Translations under genes and position numbers: made by a program
Part shown: one piece after another, positions 16,775-25,103 of the stretch
How positions within the stretch are numbered: the first letter of the stretch is position 1
Layout of the letters: each line of letters begins with the position of its first letter
Assembly: GCA_030027265.1 (NCBI GenBank)
Contig: JASENG010000003.1
Location: 124,001-188,000, forward strand
DNA length: 64,000 nt
Reading direction: 5' to 3'
Source: Lysinibacillus fusiformis
Lineage (GTDB): Bacteria > Bacillota > Bacilli > Bacillales_A > Planococcaceae
The notes under the pieces: model-generated
What the model was told of the DNA's origin: nothing
The model's database searches: none
Seen by the model: only the letters and a program-made list of their open reading frames with translations

Positions 16775-19591
16775 TTATTTGTCATGATTGTCTACCTGCT
16801 TTCTTTCCTCATCCTTGCTATTATACCAATGTTCTATCTCTAAAACCATATTTTGTAGGGGGAGTTTAGTGACAGAAATTTGCGGTAATGCTCGTAAAAA
16901 TTCTACTCCATACGATTTTGTTTCAATTCGTCGATCCAAGACGACAAAAACGCCTTTATCCTCAGAAGATCTAATCAATCTTCCAAAGCCTTGTTTAAAG
17001 CGCAATATTGCCTCCGGTAAAGAAAGCTCCGAAAAAGCATTTTTTCCCTGTTGCTGCAAGACAGCCGATTTGGCCTTAAAGGCCGGTTCTTCCGGTGCCG
17101 AAAAAGGCAAGCGTACTACCACAACGGCAGAAAGCCCGTCACCAGGTACATCTACCCCTTCCCAAAAGCTATTCGTTCCAAATAACACCGAATGACTGAA
17201 CTTTTGAAAGGATTTTAACAAACGCATTCGGCTGCCATTTGTCACACCTTGTGCAAAAATCATGTAGTCATCAAGAAGTCCGCTTTCTTGAATTAACTCC
17301 ACAGTTTTTCGCAACATATCTTGTGAAGTAAATAATACAAAACATCTGCCCTCTGTTGAACGAACAATTTGGGTAATTGCCAAGGCTACCGATTCAATAT
17401 AATCCGATTGGGAGACGGATTGAATATCAGGCATATCATTGACGACAAATGCTTTTGCCCCTTTGTAATATTGTTTTGGCGCCTGCAAAATTTTAAGAGG
17501 CACTTCTTTTTTAATCCCCAATTGCTTCGCGATAAAGCGCTCATTGTTCGGTACAGTTAAAGTACCGGAAGTCCAAATAACTGCAGACTTCTCTCTTATG
17601 GGATTAAACAGCAGTTCCATTGTAGATGAAATGCTTATCGGCTTCTTCAGAACGCGTATACTGCCAGGAACATTTCTCCGGTCGATTTCAATCCAAGAGG
17701 CATATTTTTCATCTGATTTGATAAAGATTTCATCCCATTCACTAGCCTTCATTTTATATTCACGAATCCAATAATCCCATTGTTCCAGAACCAGTTTGTG
17801 TTCTGGTGCAATTTGTTCTATATCCCTTTTGAATTGCATCGACATTTGTTCAGCTATATCAATCCATTGCTGCATTGCTTTTGAAAAATTTACAATCAAC
17901 TCCCGGTCTAGCGACAACTCATGATTAAATGCAATTCGCTTTGGATCTGCTTTGGAAGGATGAGCCTTTAATGTCATTTGCAACACAATATTCTGCATGG
18001 TCTTATCAAACAGCTCGATCATTTGAATAAATATTTTTTCTAATTGGTGAAAAGCCTTTAACGGGATTTTTTGTTTTTTTAATGCAATTCTTTGGAAAGT
18101 AGAGAATAATTCCTGATCAGTCGACAATCCAATACGGCCAAAAATATATTTCCAATTGGTAAAGGTAAAAATAGCTTGATCCCGTTGTTCTGCTGCTTGA
18201 ACAAATTGATGGGCTTCATCGATAATCCAGCCATCAATTTGGTCAAATATCGGCTCATGGCGAACAAGATCTGCCAGCAGCATGGAATGATTTGTAATGA
18301 TTAAATCGGCATCTTCGCTCTCTTGAATGGCGCGATCATAATAATCAAATGCTTCCGAATGTTGAACCTTCTCCCCGTTTTTCCTAATTTTATCAATAAA
18401 CAGCTGTCCCCCTCCTGAACAATTCAACTCCGACAGGTCTCCAGTTTCTGTTTTCGATAACCAGACAAGCACTTGTAAAACAGTTAATGTTTCATCGTAA
18501 GATAAGTCCTGGCTTTTCATTAATTGTTCAAAGAGAGCTACATCGACATAGTTTTTCTTTCCTTTTAATAAGGTCACATTGATGGGACGGCCAATAATTC
18601 TTTCAACCTTTGGAATTTCATTATTTAGGAGCTGCTCAAGTAAATTGGTTGTATACGTACTAATGCATACTTTACGATTGCTTTGTTTGGCGTAAAGTAT
18701 GGCAGGTATCAAATAGCCGATTGTTTTGCCGATACCCGTCGAAGCTTCTACCAGGATTTCGGATTTGTTATTTAAATTTTCCCAAATAACATCCATCATT
18801 TCGAATTGCATTGGCCGTCTTTCAAATTTCGGCAATGCTTGCTTAAAAAGAGCTGCTTTTTCGGCTGAAGCATGAGGATACACGATGCTTTCCTGTAAAT
18901 CTTTTCGAACATTTACAGGTTTCTTTAAGGCAAGCTTGTTGTAATAAAGATAGCCATCTTCTTTTAAAACCGAATTTCTTTTAATTTGCAGCGCATCAAA
19001 AAACAGCTGTGAAATATTCGATTTTAAGCGGAATGATTTTTTGTGCATCTGTTCCAAAGTTACTTGAGGCAATGAAAGAAGCTCTTCCCAGCATTTTTTT
19101 AATAGAAGAGCACAAGCCTTTGCATCGTCATCCGCGCGATGGGCATTATTTAGAGGAATATTTAAGTCTACTGCCAAATCTCCTAATTTATAGCTGATCG
19201 ATGAAGGAAATAAGATTTTAGCCAACTCAACTGTATCAATCTTTTTCCCATTCCAATTCGGCAGGCCAACACGTTTAAATTCACCTTGCAAAAAAGACAG
19301 GTCAAAATCGGTATTATGCGCTACAAACACAGCATCCTGCAAGAGTTCATAAATATAATCTGCATGCGCCTCAAATGGCAGTGCATCTTGTACGTCTATA
19401 TCCGTTATATTCGTTAAATCTTGTATAAAAAGCGGGATTGACTTCCCCGGATGAATGAATGATGTAAAAGTCTGCTTGATACACCAATCCTCCATGATGA
19501 CAATGGCGATTTGAATCATGCGGTCTCCATTTGCCTGGGAATGACCGGTTGTTTCAATATCAACAATTGCATATTTCTGACTTTCCACCAT
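16775..19591 (-). CDS. dinG: DinG-type exonuclease-helicase fusion
   Basis: A 938-residue protein with an N-terminal DnaQ-like DEDDh 3'-5' exonuclease (about 1-170: AIVDIETTG, NTDFDLSF, HRADDDA) fused to an XPD/DinG superfamily 2 helicase (VEASTGIGKT, IIDEAHQF, ATP-binding C-terminal block FGRLIRSSEDKG). Only isolated cysteines occur between Walker A and Walker B, so the four-cysteine iron-sulphur cluster of E. coli DinG is absent. This agrees with the Gram-positive branch, where S. aureus DinG acts mainly as a nuclease. I chose the ATG at 19591 (MVESQKYAIVDIETTG); its Shine-Dalgarno is weak (GTTGAGAAAA). Confidence 0.92.
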   Translation of the reverse strand: MVESQKYAIVDIETTGHSQANGDRMIQIAIVIMEDWCIKQTFTSFIHPGKSIPLFIQDLTNITDIDVQDALPFEAHADYIYELLQDAVFVAHNTDFDLSFLQGEFKRVGLPNWNGKKIDTVELAKILFPSSISYKLGDLAVDLNIPLNNAHRADDDAKACALLLKKCWEELLSLPQVTLEQMHKKSFRLKSNISQLFFDALQIKRNSVLKEDGYLYYNKLALKKPVNVRKDLQESIVYPHASAEKAALFKQALPKFERRPMQFEMMDVIWENLNNKSEILVEASTGIGKTIGYLIPAILYAKQSNRKVCISTYTTNLLEQLLNNEIPKVERIIGRPINVTLLKGKKNYVDVALFEQLMKSQDLSYDETLTVLQVLVWLSKTETGDLSELNCSGGGQLFIDKIRKNGEKVQHSEAFDYYDRAIQESEDADLIITNHSMLLADLVRHEPIFDQIDGWIIDEAHQFVQAAEQRDQAIFTFTNWKYIFGRIGLSTDQELFSTFQRIALKKQKIPLKAFHQLEKIFIQMIELFDKTMQNIVLQMTLKAHPSKADPKRIAFNHELSLDRELIVNFSKAMQQWIDIAEQMSMQFKRDIEQIAPEHKLVLEQWDYWIREYKMKASEWDEIFIKSDEKYASWIEIDRRNVPGSIRVLKKPISISSTMELLFNPIREKSAVIWTSGTLTVPNNERFIAKQLGIKKEVPLKILQAPKQYYKGAKAFVVNDMPDIQSVSQSDYIESVALAITQIVRSTEGRCFVLFTSQDMLRKTVELIQESGLLDDYMIFAQGVTNGSRMRLLKSFQKFSHSVLFGTNSFWEGVDVPGDGLSAVVVVRLPFSAPEEPAFKAKSAVLQQQGKNAFSELSLPEAILRFKQGFGRLIRSSEDKGVFVVLDRRIETKSYGVEFLRALPQISVTKLPLQNMVLEIEHWYNSKDEERKQVDNHDK

Positions 19592-19743
19592 TTTTCTCAA
19601 CTCACAATTTTTATTTATTATAATATATTCGTTGGCGTCTTTTTCTTCTTTAGACGCATTAAGAAATCTCAATCTAGATAAGCGAATTTTATCATACCTA
19701 GCGTCTATCGGTCATCTGTAGCCCCGCGAGAAAATAAAAAAAA

Positions 19744-19770
19744 TCCCAAAAGTCACAAAGACTTCTGGGA
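19744..19770 (-). terminator. Third terminator after panD
   Basis: Minus strand TCCCAGAAGTC pairs with GACTTTTGGGA around a 5-base loop and is followed by TTTTTTTTATTTT. Confidence 0.8.
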
Positions 19771-19870
19771 AATTGATGTTTAAATTTTCATAATCAAGTT
19801 ATATCATGATACTGATTTCATTATTTCATAAACTTCTATGTAAATCGACAGAGATATGTACAAATAAAAA

Positions 19871-19894
19871 GAGCAGGGGCTCATCTCCCTGCTC
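19871..19894 (-). terminator. Second terminator after panD
   Basis: Minus strand GAGCAGG pairs with CCTGCTC and is followed by TTTTTATTTG. Confidence 0.8.
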
Positions 19895-19902
19895 ATAAAA
19901 AC

Positions 19903-19940
19903 AAAGTACTCCGACAAATCCGTGTCGTGATGAGTACTTT
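19903..19940 (-). terminator. First terminator-like hairpin after panD
   Basis: Minus strand AAAGTACTC pairs with GAGTACTTT, with an inner CGACA/TGTCG stem, followed by GTTTTTAT. Confidence 0.6.
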
Positions 19941-20035
19941 GGTTGTAAAGTCGAAACTTTACATAGGTTTGGCACCTAGATATTATTCTATATCAAAATA
20001 CATAGAAACTCAAGAGGAAATATCACTCTTTCTAT

Positions 20036-20419
20036 TTATTTAATAGTAGCTTCAGGTTCATAGGAAATCATTTCTTTGATTGTATTATTCTCGCCCATGA
20101 TTGCTACTGTAGGCTTATGGTCTTTTGCTTCTTCATTTGTCACATAGACATAGGAGATAATAATAACTATATCCCCTTTTTGAACAAGCCTAGCTGCTGC
20201 CCCATTTACGCAGATGACGCCGCTGCCTCGCTCACCTGCGATTATATACGTTTCAAAACGGGCGCCGTTATTATTATTGACGATATGCACTTTTTCATTT
20301 GGAAGCATCCCCACTGCATCCAGGATATCCTCATCAATTGTAATAGAGCCTACGTAGTTTAAATCTGCCTGCGTTACTTGTGCGCGATGTATTTTACTAT
20401 TCATCATCATTCTTAACAT
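20036..20419 (-). CDS. panD: Aspartate 1-decarboxylase
   Basis: A 127-residue pyruvoyl enzyme that makes beta-alanine for pantothenate. The self-cleavage site is Gly24-Ser25 in [12 protein letters not shown]; Ser25 becomes the pyruvoyl group. Other family blocks are [22 protein letters not shown] and GDIVIIISY. Length is typical. It overlaps panC by seven bases and ends the panBCD operon before three stacked terminators. Confidence 0.97.
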   Translation of the reverse strand: MLRMMMNSKIHRAQVTQADLNYVGSITIDEDILDAVGMLPNEKVHIVNNNNGARFETYIIAGERGSGVICVNGAAARLVQKGDIVIIISYVYVTNEEAKDHKPTVAIMGENNTIKEMISYEPEATIK

Positions 20420-21273
20420 GTTGCTTCTCCTTTTAAAGAAAAAAGTATATTATCGATCAATCTTGTTTTCCCAATATAAACTGCTGCTGCTATTAAAAAA
20501 TGCTCTGTTTTTTCTGTGACCGTTTTTAAATCCGGATAAGATAAAAGCTCTATATAATCGATTTTTCCCGAAGTCTTCGTTTCAATATGCCGACTCGCCA
20601 ATTTAATCGCAGCATCTGCATTGCCTTTTAATAAGAATTCTTCCTTAGCCACAATCAGCGCTTCGTTAATTGCAGGTGCAACAGCCCGGTCACTATCTGT
20701 TAAGTAAACATTGCGCGAGGACTTCGCCAACCCGTCTGCTTCCCGTACAATTGGAAGTGTTCTGATTTCTAGTGGAAAATTATAATCTCTCACTAAAGTT
20801 TGTATAATGGCGACCTGCTGTGCATCTTTCTGACCAAAGTATGCACGAGTTGGTTCAGCAAGATGAAATAGCTTTGTTACTACTTGGAGGACACCATCAA
20901 AATGGCCCGGTCTTGAAGCGCCGCATAAGATTTCAGATTGTCTGCCAGCTTTTATAGTTATTCCACCATCTTCCGGGTACATTTCCTCTACAGATGGTGC
21001 AAAAATAATATCAACGCCGACCGACTCAGCAAGTTTTGTATCCCGCGCTAAATCTCTTGGATAGGATTCAAAATCTTCATTTGGACCGAATTGGGTTGGA
21101 TTCACAAATATGCTCATTACAACTAGATCGTTTTCCTCTCCTGCTTTACTTGCCAAAGCTAGATGACCCTCATGAAGATATCCCATAGTAGGAACTAGGC
21201 CAATCGATTTACCTTCCGATTTCGATTGGCGGATAATGGCTTTCAATGCTGTAATTGTTGTTACAACCCTCAT
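20413..21273 (-). CDS. panC: Pantothenate synthetase
   Basis: A 286-residue ATP-dependent ligase that joins pantoate and beta-alanine. Signature blocks: [14 protein letters not shown] (HxGH nucleotide-binding motif), [34 protein letters not shown] and [10 protein letters not shown] (KMSKS-like). All are intact. It overlaps panB by four bases and panD by seven, so translation of the three genes is coupled. Confidence 0.97.
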   Translation of the reverse strand: MRVVTTITALKAIIRQSKSEGKSIGLVPTMGYLHEGHLALASKAGEENDLVVMSIFVNPTQFGPNEDFESYPRDLARDTKLAESVGVDIIFAPSVEEMYPEDGGITIKAGRQSEILCGASRPGHFDGVLQVVTKLFHLAEPTRAYFGQKDAQQVAIIQTLVRDYNFPLEIRTLPIVREADGLAKSSRNVYLTDSDRAVAPAINEALIVAKEEFLLKGNADAAIKLASRHIETKTSGKIDYIELLSYPDLKTVTEKTEHFLIAAAVYIGKTRLIDNILFSLKGEATC

Positions 21274-22112
21274 TTTTCTACGCCCCCATAAATTTGCGTA
21301 AGCTCCTCATCTTTCATCGTAAAGCTATGCTTCAATGTAGGGAAGGCACCAGATTTCACCGATTTCGTATAGTTTTTAATACCACGTTCGACCTCTTCCC
21401 CTACAAATGAAAAGCTTTCCACAAATTTGGGAATATGATGATTTCCATAGCGCAGCAAATCATGATAAACAAGCACTTGACCATCAGCTGCAGACCCGGC
21501 ACCGATTCCAATTGCCGGTATCGCAAGCTCTTTTGTAACCGCTTCCGTAAGCTGGTGAGGAATGCACTCCAATACGACTGCACAAGCACCTGCTGCCTCA
21601 CATTCCTTCGCATCTTGAATTAATTTCATGGCTTGCTCTGCCGTTTTGCCTTGCACTTTATATCCACCCAGAACATTTGCCAGTTGTGGCTGCAGTCCTA
21701 AATGGGCAACAACCGGTATACCAGCAGTTGTAAGCTTTTCGATTGTCTTCACGACTTCACCAGCACCCTCCAGTTTAAGGGCATTTGCACCAGTTTCCTG
21801 CATCATTCTCACGGCTGTTTTCAAAGTCTCATTGACATCACCATGATAGGAACCAAAAGGCATATCCACTATAACAAATGTATCCTTTGCTCCACGTCGT
21901 ACTGCTTTTGAATGATGAACCATGTCTTCTACAGTAACAGGTAATGTTGAATCATAACCAAGTACAACCATTCCTAATGAATCGCCTACTAGAATCATAT
22001 CGACGCCAGCTTCTTCGGAAAACTTAGCCGCTGGGTAGTCATAAGCAGTAATCATGACGATTTTTTCGCCCTGTGCCTTCATCTTCAAAAAATCACTCGT
22101 ACTTTTCATCAT
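21270..22112 (-). CDS. panB: 3-methyl-2-oxobutanoate hydroxymethyltransferase
   Basis: A 280-residue TIM-barrel enzyme that transfers a hydroxymethyl group from methylene-tetrahydrofolate to ketoisovalerate, the first step to pantothenate. Motifs: [33 protein letters not shown] with metal-binding Asp, DMPFGSY, KLEGAGE, and the conserved [19 protein letters not shown]. Start is ATG ATG behind GGAGGAG, so it is uncertain by one codon. First gene of panBCD, preceded by a structured leader. Confidence 0.97.
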   Translation of the reverse strand: MMKSTSDFLKMKAQGEKIVMITAYDYPAAKFSEEAGVDMILVGDSLGMVVLGYDSTLPVTVEDMVHHSKAVRRGAKDTFVIVDMPFGSYHGDVNETLKTAVRMMQETGANALKLEGAGEVVKTIEKLTTAGIPVVAHLGLQPQLANVLGGYKVQGKTAEQAMKLIQDAKECEAAGACAVVLECIPHQLTEAVTKELAIPAIGIGAGSAADGQVLVYHDLLRYGNHHIPKFVESFSFVGEEVERGIKNYTKSVKSGAFPTLKHSFTMKDEELTQIYGGVEK

Positions 22113-22189
22113 TTTCTCCTCCTTTAATTTAAGAAGAAAACATGAGAAGACCCCGATACCCGCGATTTGCAGTTTTCGAAGTTTTTCTC

Positions 22190-22230
22190 TTATACGAAAA
22201 AGTGTGCTAACCTCACGTTTTTTCGTATAA
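22190..22230 (-). repeat. Inverted repeat in the panB leader
   Basis: TTATACGAAAAA (22190-22201) and its complement TTTTTTCGTATAA (22218-22230) flank a short spacer with further partial GTG/CAC pairing. It sits between the leader terminator and the panB ribosome-binding site. It could be a second regulatory hairpin or an operator. Confidence 0.5.
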
Positions 22231-22236
22231 AAAAAT

Positions 22237-22263
22237 CCCTCTGTCCTATAAATAGACAGAAGG
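22237..22263 (-). terminator. Leader terminator upstream of panBCD
   Basis: Minus strand CCTTCTGTC pairs with GACAGAGGG around a 9-base loop and is followed by ATTTTTTTATAC. It lies about 125 bases before the panB start and downstream of the pan motif, so it is positioned as an attenuator. The motif's ATAAGACAG strand could pair with the terminator's CTGTCTATT strand. Confidence 0.7.
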
Positions 22264-22305
22264 ATTGCGTTTTACGAATCCAAAAATAACGCAGTTTGTT
22301 TTCTT

Positions 22306-22335
22306 CCGTCCCTGTCTTATTTAAGATCAAGGCAG
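22306..22335 (-). ncRNA. pan RNA motif in the panBCD leader
   Basis: The minus strand folds as CTGCCTTG-A-TCTT, loop AAAT, AAGACAGGG-A-CGG. This gives a 12-bp stem interrupted by one bulged adenosine on each side. A stem-loop with two bulged adenosines in 5' leaders of pantothenate genes is the published definition of the pan RNA motif, and the next gene downstream is panB. Assignment is from structure and position; I could not run a covariance model. Confidence 0.75.
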
Positions 22336-22397
22336 ATCTTTTTAATTGTTAAAACGTGTAAAAAGGTACAGTTCAAAATGATACTGTCCATATCGCT

Positions 22398-22406
22398 ACT
22401 ATAACA
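22398..22406 (-). promoter_or_regulatory. Candidate promoter of panBCD
   Basis: Minus strand TGTTATAGT is an extended -10 (TG-T-TATAGT, hexamer at 22398-22403). No convincing -35 is visible. The transcript would start near 22391 and carry the pan motif about 55 bases in. Confidence 0.45.
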
Positions 22407-22500
22407 AGTTTTGATAAAAACGTACACATATTTCTATGAAAATAATTCGCATTTTTGCAGGAAAAGCTTAGGCTTCAAAATAATTAATCCCCAAACAAAA

Positions 22501-22526
22501 CCCTTCCACTAAAAAAATTGGAAGGG
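22501..22526 (-). terminator. Terminator of the small zinc-motif gene
   Basis: Minus strand CCCTTCCA pairs with TGGAAGGG and is followed by TTTTGTTTG, about 44 bases after the stop of the 41-codon gene. Confidence 0.8.
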
Positions 22527-22569
22527 CCTCTACTGAACTTTAGTCTAATTTGATTTTGAACAAATGGGC

Positions 22570-22695
22570 TTATGTATTTTCTGCAGATGATGAATGAGAA
22601 GAGCGCACTTTTCCACAACGAACACATCGGTCTGTAAAATAACTGAATTTATGATAGCCAAGCATACGACAAAACATAGAACTTATCATTTTCAT
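22570..22695 (-). CDS. 41-residue putative zinc-binding protein
   Basis: A tiny gene starting at an ATG at 22695 with GGGGTG ten bases upstream and a strong terminator behind it. The peptide has C9, H15, then C24-x-x-C27 in the context GYHKF....RCVRCGKV, a pattern common in small zinc-finger proteins (DUF1660-like) of Bacillales and their phages. The C-terminus is Ser/His-rich (RSSHSSSAENT). No partner gene is adjacent: birA lies upstream behind its own terminator and panB downstream. Function is unknown. The isolated promoter-gene-terminator layout and metal motif argue for a real gene. Confidence 0.6.
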   Translation of the reverse strand: MKMISSMFCRMLGYHKFSYFTDRCVRCGKVRSSHSSSAENT

Positions 22696-22888
22696 AACTC
22701 TAGTTCACCCCGAACCTCGTATTTTACTGTTCAATTATTACTATTTACTTACCATTATATTCCTATCTATAAGAGAAAATACCATATTCATAGTTAAAAT
22801 GTAATTATATTTTGAATATTTTTACATTTGAATCTAATTCCTTAACCTATAATCTTTAATTCACAGGTCCTTTTAGCTAAAACAAAAA
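22696..22888. other. AT-rich leader region upstream of the small zinc-motif gene
   Basis: Part of the 22113-22954 gap. TATAAT occurs on the minus strand within GGAATATAATGG, without a clear -35. I see nothing else here apart from the birA terminator at its edge. Confidence 0.35.
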
Positions 22889-22935
22889 AATAACTCTTTT
22901 TTAATAGGTAAAATTCACCTATAAAAAGAGTTATT
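22889..22935 (-). terminator. Terminator of the dapB-birA operon
   Basis: Minus strand AATAACTCTTTTT.ATAGGT pairs with ACCTATT.AAAAAGAGTTATT around a 7-base loop and is followed by TTTTTTTG, 19 bases after the birA stop. Confidence 0.9.
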
Positions 22936-22954
22936 GCTTAATAATATATATAAT

Positions 22955-23941
22955 TTACTCATTCAATTCAATATCCGCGGAATAGATGCTCCGGATTTCA
23001 CCATTCTCAAGCTGTATTTCAAGAACGCCCGCTTCAGTTATGCCAATCGCTTTTCCCTGAAGAACTTCAGTTAATGTAGTGGCTTTTATTTGTTTGCCAA
23101 TTGTCCCTGAAGCTTCTTCCCAAAGCTTCTTAATCGGGCTAAATCCTTGTGTTACATAAAGTTCACTATATTTCTCTAAATAGTTTAAAATTGTACCAAC
23201 TAGTTCAGCACGGTTTAATGTACTTTTTTCTTCAATACTTAAAGAAGTGGCAATAGCATGAAGATCCTCAGGGAAATCATCTCGCTGCTGATTTACATTG
23301 ATGCCGATGCCGATTAACAAAGCCTGCACTCGATCCATTTCGGCAATCATTTCTGTTAAAATACCAGTACATTTTAATCCATTTATTAAAATATCATTTG
23401 GCCATTTAATGACAGGTGTAAAATTACTATAGAGTGATTTAATCGCATTAACAATCGAGACCGCGGCTACTAAAGTAAATTGAGGCGCTTGATGCGGCAA
23501 TACATCAGGCTTAATAATTACCGTCATCCAAATGCCTTTTCCTTTAGTGGATTCCCAAGGACGGCTCATGCGTCCCTTCCCATCTGTTTGTGTCTCGGCG
23601 ATTACAACCGTTCCATCTTGTGCACCTTTGCGCGCTAATTCATGTGCAATCGTTTGTGTAGTGGCACACTCTTCAAAGTAATGGATTGTTTGACCAAATC
23701 TCTCCGTAGTCAAAAAGGATGCAATGCTCGCCGCATCCACTCTATCTGGATTATTGGTTAGCAAATAACCTTTTTTCTTTATTGTATCGAACGTATATCC
23801 CTCTTCTTGTAGAGATTGCAGGTGTTTCCAAACTGCTGTTCGGGAAATCCCTAACTCTTCAGCTAGATGCTGGCCAGAAATAGGCTCACCCGAGGCAAGA
23901 AGGAAACGTTTCAATATTCTATCTTTCATCGATAAAGTCAT
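22955..23941 (-). CDS. birA: Biotin-protein ligase / biotin operon repressor
   Basis: A 328-residue bifunctional protein: it attaches biotin to carboxylase carrier domains and represses biotin genes. An N-terminal helix-turn-helix (about 20-60, ISGQHLAEELGISRTAVWKHL) precedes the catalytic domain with QTDGKGRMSRPWESTKGKG (GRGRxxR-like biotin loop), KWPNDILING and the C-terminal SH3-like cap. The ATG at 23941 overlaps the end of cca by 23 bases and has AAGGA about 11 bases upstream. The cca-birA order is as in B. subtilis. Confidence 0.94.
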   Translation of the reverse strand: MTLSMKDRILKRFLLASGEPISGQHLAEELGISRTAVWKHLQSLQEEGYTFDTIKKKGYLLTNNPDRVDAASIASFLTTERFGQTIHYFEECATTQTIAHELARKGAQDGTVVIAETQTDGKGRMSRPWESTKGKGIWMTVIIKPDVLPHQAPQFTLVAAVSIVNAIKSLYSNFTPVIKWPNDILINGLKCTGILTEMIAEMDRVQALLIGIGINVNQQRDDFPEDLHAIATSLSIEEKSTLNRAELVGTILNYLEKYSELYVTQGFSPIKKLWEEASGTIGKQIKATTLTEVLQGKAIGITEAGVLEIQLENGEIRSIYSADIELNE

Positions 23942-25103
23942 TTAAGAACCATTCCTTCAACTTGTCTTCGTCATTTTCTACATATCCATTCAAGACAGCA
24001 ATCGTCGCAGCATCTAATGCCACCTTAATCCACGGACCTTTTTTTCGAGAGGTCAAATTCACCAAATGATTCCCGTTGATGGCTAGTTGATTCATCGATT
24101 GCAGCGGCAAGTTGCTTTTAACTGCTTTTATATGTTCCTTTTCAAATGCCGGCTTCTCATTCTGCCAACATGCGAAGTCATAAGCCGTTTCAAGTACTTC
24201 CAGCTCATTTGAAAAATAATCCATCGCAGTCCATTTTTGTCGAAGGGCATCAAAAGCTTTTAGTACTTTACGGATATACGTTTTTTCCTTATTCGACAAC
24301 CGGTAAAACTCTACAATCTTTTGGAAGTCTTGACGATTTAACAAACACAAATAAGCCCATCCAACTTCGGATTTTTCAGCTTTAAATGTACGCCAATCCT
24401 CAAGTTGCTCCGCAAAATGACCCACTAGAAATTTCGACAGGTTACTTTCATTCAATACTTGCAGTCCATAGTAGACATACTTGCTTTTCCAAATTTTCGC
24501 CATTTCCATTGAGATTCGTTCATTCGCAATAAAATCAATTAAATCACTGTCGATTTGGATTGCCTTTAACGTCTCCCCTTCAATAGAAAAACCTAATTGT
24601 GCCCCAAAACGAATTGCTCTTAGCATTCGAAGAGCATCTTCTCGGAAACGGATATTGGGATCCCCTACTGCACGAATCACTCTATTTTCGATATCTTCTT
24701 TGCCGCCATATAAATCAACGATGTTGCCTTCTTTTGTATAAGCCATTGCGTTAATGGTAAAGTCGCGTCGTTGTAAGTCTTCCTCGAGATTGCGAACAAA
24801 TGCCACTTCTTCAGGTCTACGATAATCACTATATGTACCTTCTGTTCGATAGGTTGTTACTTCGATTGGTTCACCTTCATCCAACACCAATACGGTACCG
24901 TGTTCGATGCCAACATCTACTGTTGACGAAAAAATTTGTTTCACCTCGGAAGGTAAGGCACTTGTTGCCACATCCACATCATTGACCTGTCTCTCTAATA
25001 GATGATCCCGAACCGCACCGCCTACGATCACTGCTTCAAAGCCGCCGTTTTCAATCTTGTCAATCACGCGTAATGCAACGTCCCATTCCTTACTTAGTTT
25101 CAT
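23919..25103 (-). CDS. cca: CCA-adding tRNA nucleotidyltransferase
   Basis: A 394-residue class II nucleotidyltransferase that builds or repairs the 3' CCA end of tRNAs. The head domain shows IVGGAVRDHLLERQVNDVDVA with the two metal-binding aspartates, then YRRPEEVAFV and RRDFTINAMAY; REDALRMLRAIRF belongs to the neck. Length matches the Bacillus enzymes. Its ATG overlaps the bshA stop by four bases; its end overlaps birA. Confidence 0.95.
   Translation of the reverse strand: MKLSKEWDVALRVIDKIENGGFEAVIVGGAVRDHLLERQVNDVDVATSALPSEVKQIFSSTVDVGIEHGTVLVLDEGEPIEVTTYRTEGTYSDYRRPEEVAFVRNLEEDLQRRDFTINAMAYTKEGNIVDLYGGKEDIENRVIRAVGDPNIRFREDALRMLRAIRFGAQLGFSIEGETLKAIQIDSDLIDFIANERISMEMAKIWKSKYVYYGLQVLNESNLSKFLVGHFAEQLEDWRTFKAEKSEVGWAYLCLLNRQDFQKIVEFYRLSNKEKTYIRKVLKAFDALRQKWTAMDYFSNELEVLETAYDFACWQNEKPAFEKEHIKAVKSNLPLQSMNQLAINGNHLVNLTSRKKGPWIKVALDAATIAVLNGYVENDEDKLKEWFLNDFIDER

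Larger units (their letters stand above)
19592..20035. other. Gene-free region between dinG and panD
   Basis: This 444-base gap contains three stem-loops, listed separately, all oriented to stop transcripts leaving panBCD. It must also hold the dinG promoter, which I cannot place with confidence. An inverted repeat TAGACGC/GCGTCTA (near 19650 and 19700) straddles the probable dinG leader. Confidence 0.5.

Noticed and set aside
22594-22797. 67-codon plus-strand frame
   Set aside because: It is antisense to the 41-codon zinc-motif gene and lacks a ribosome-binding site and recognisable composition.
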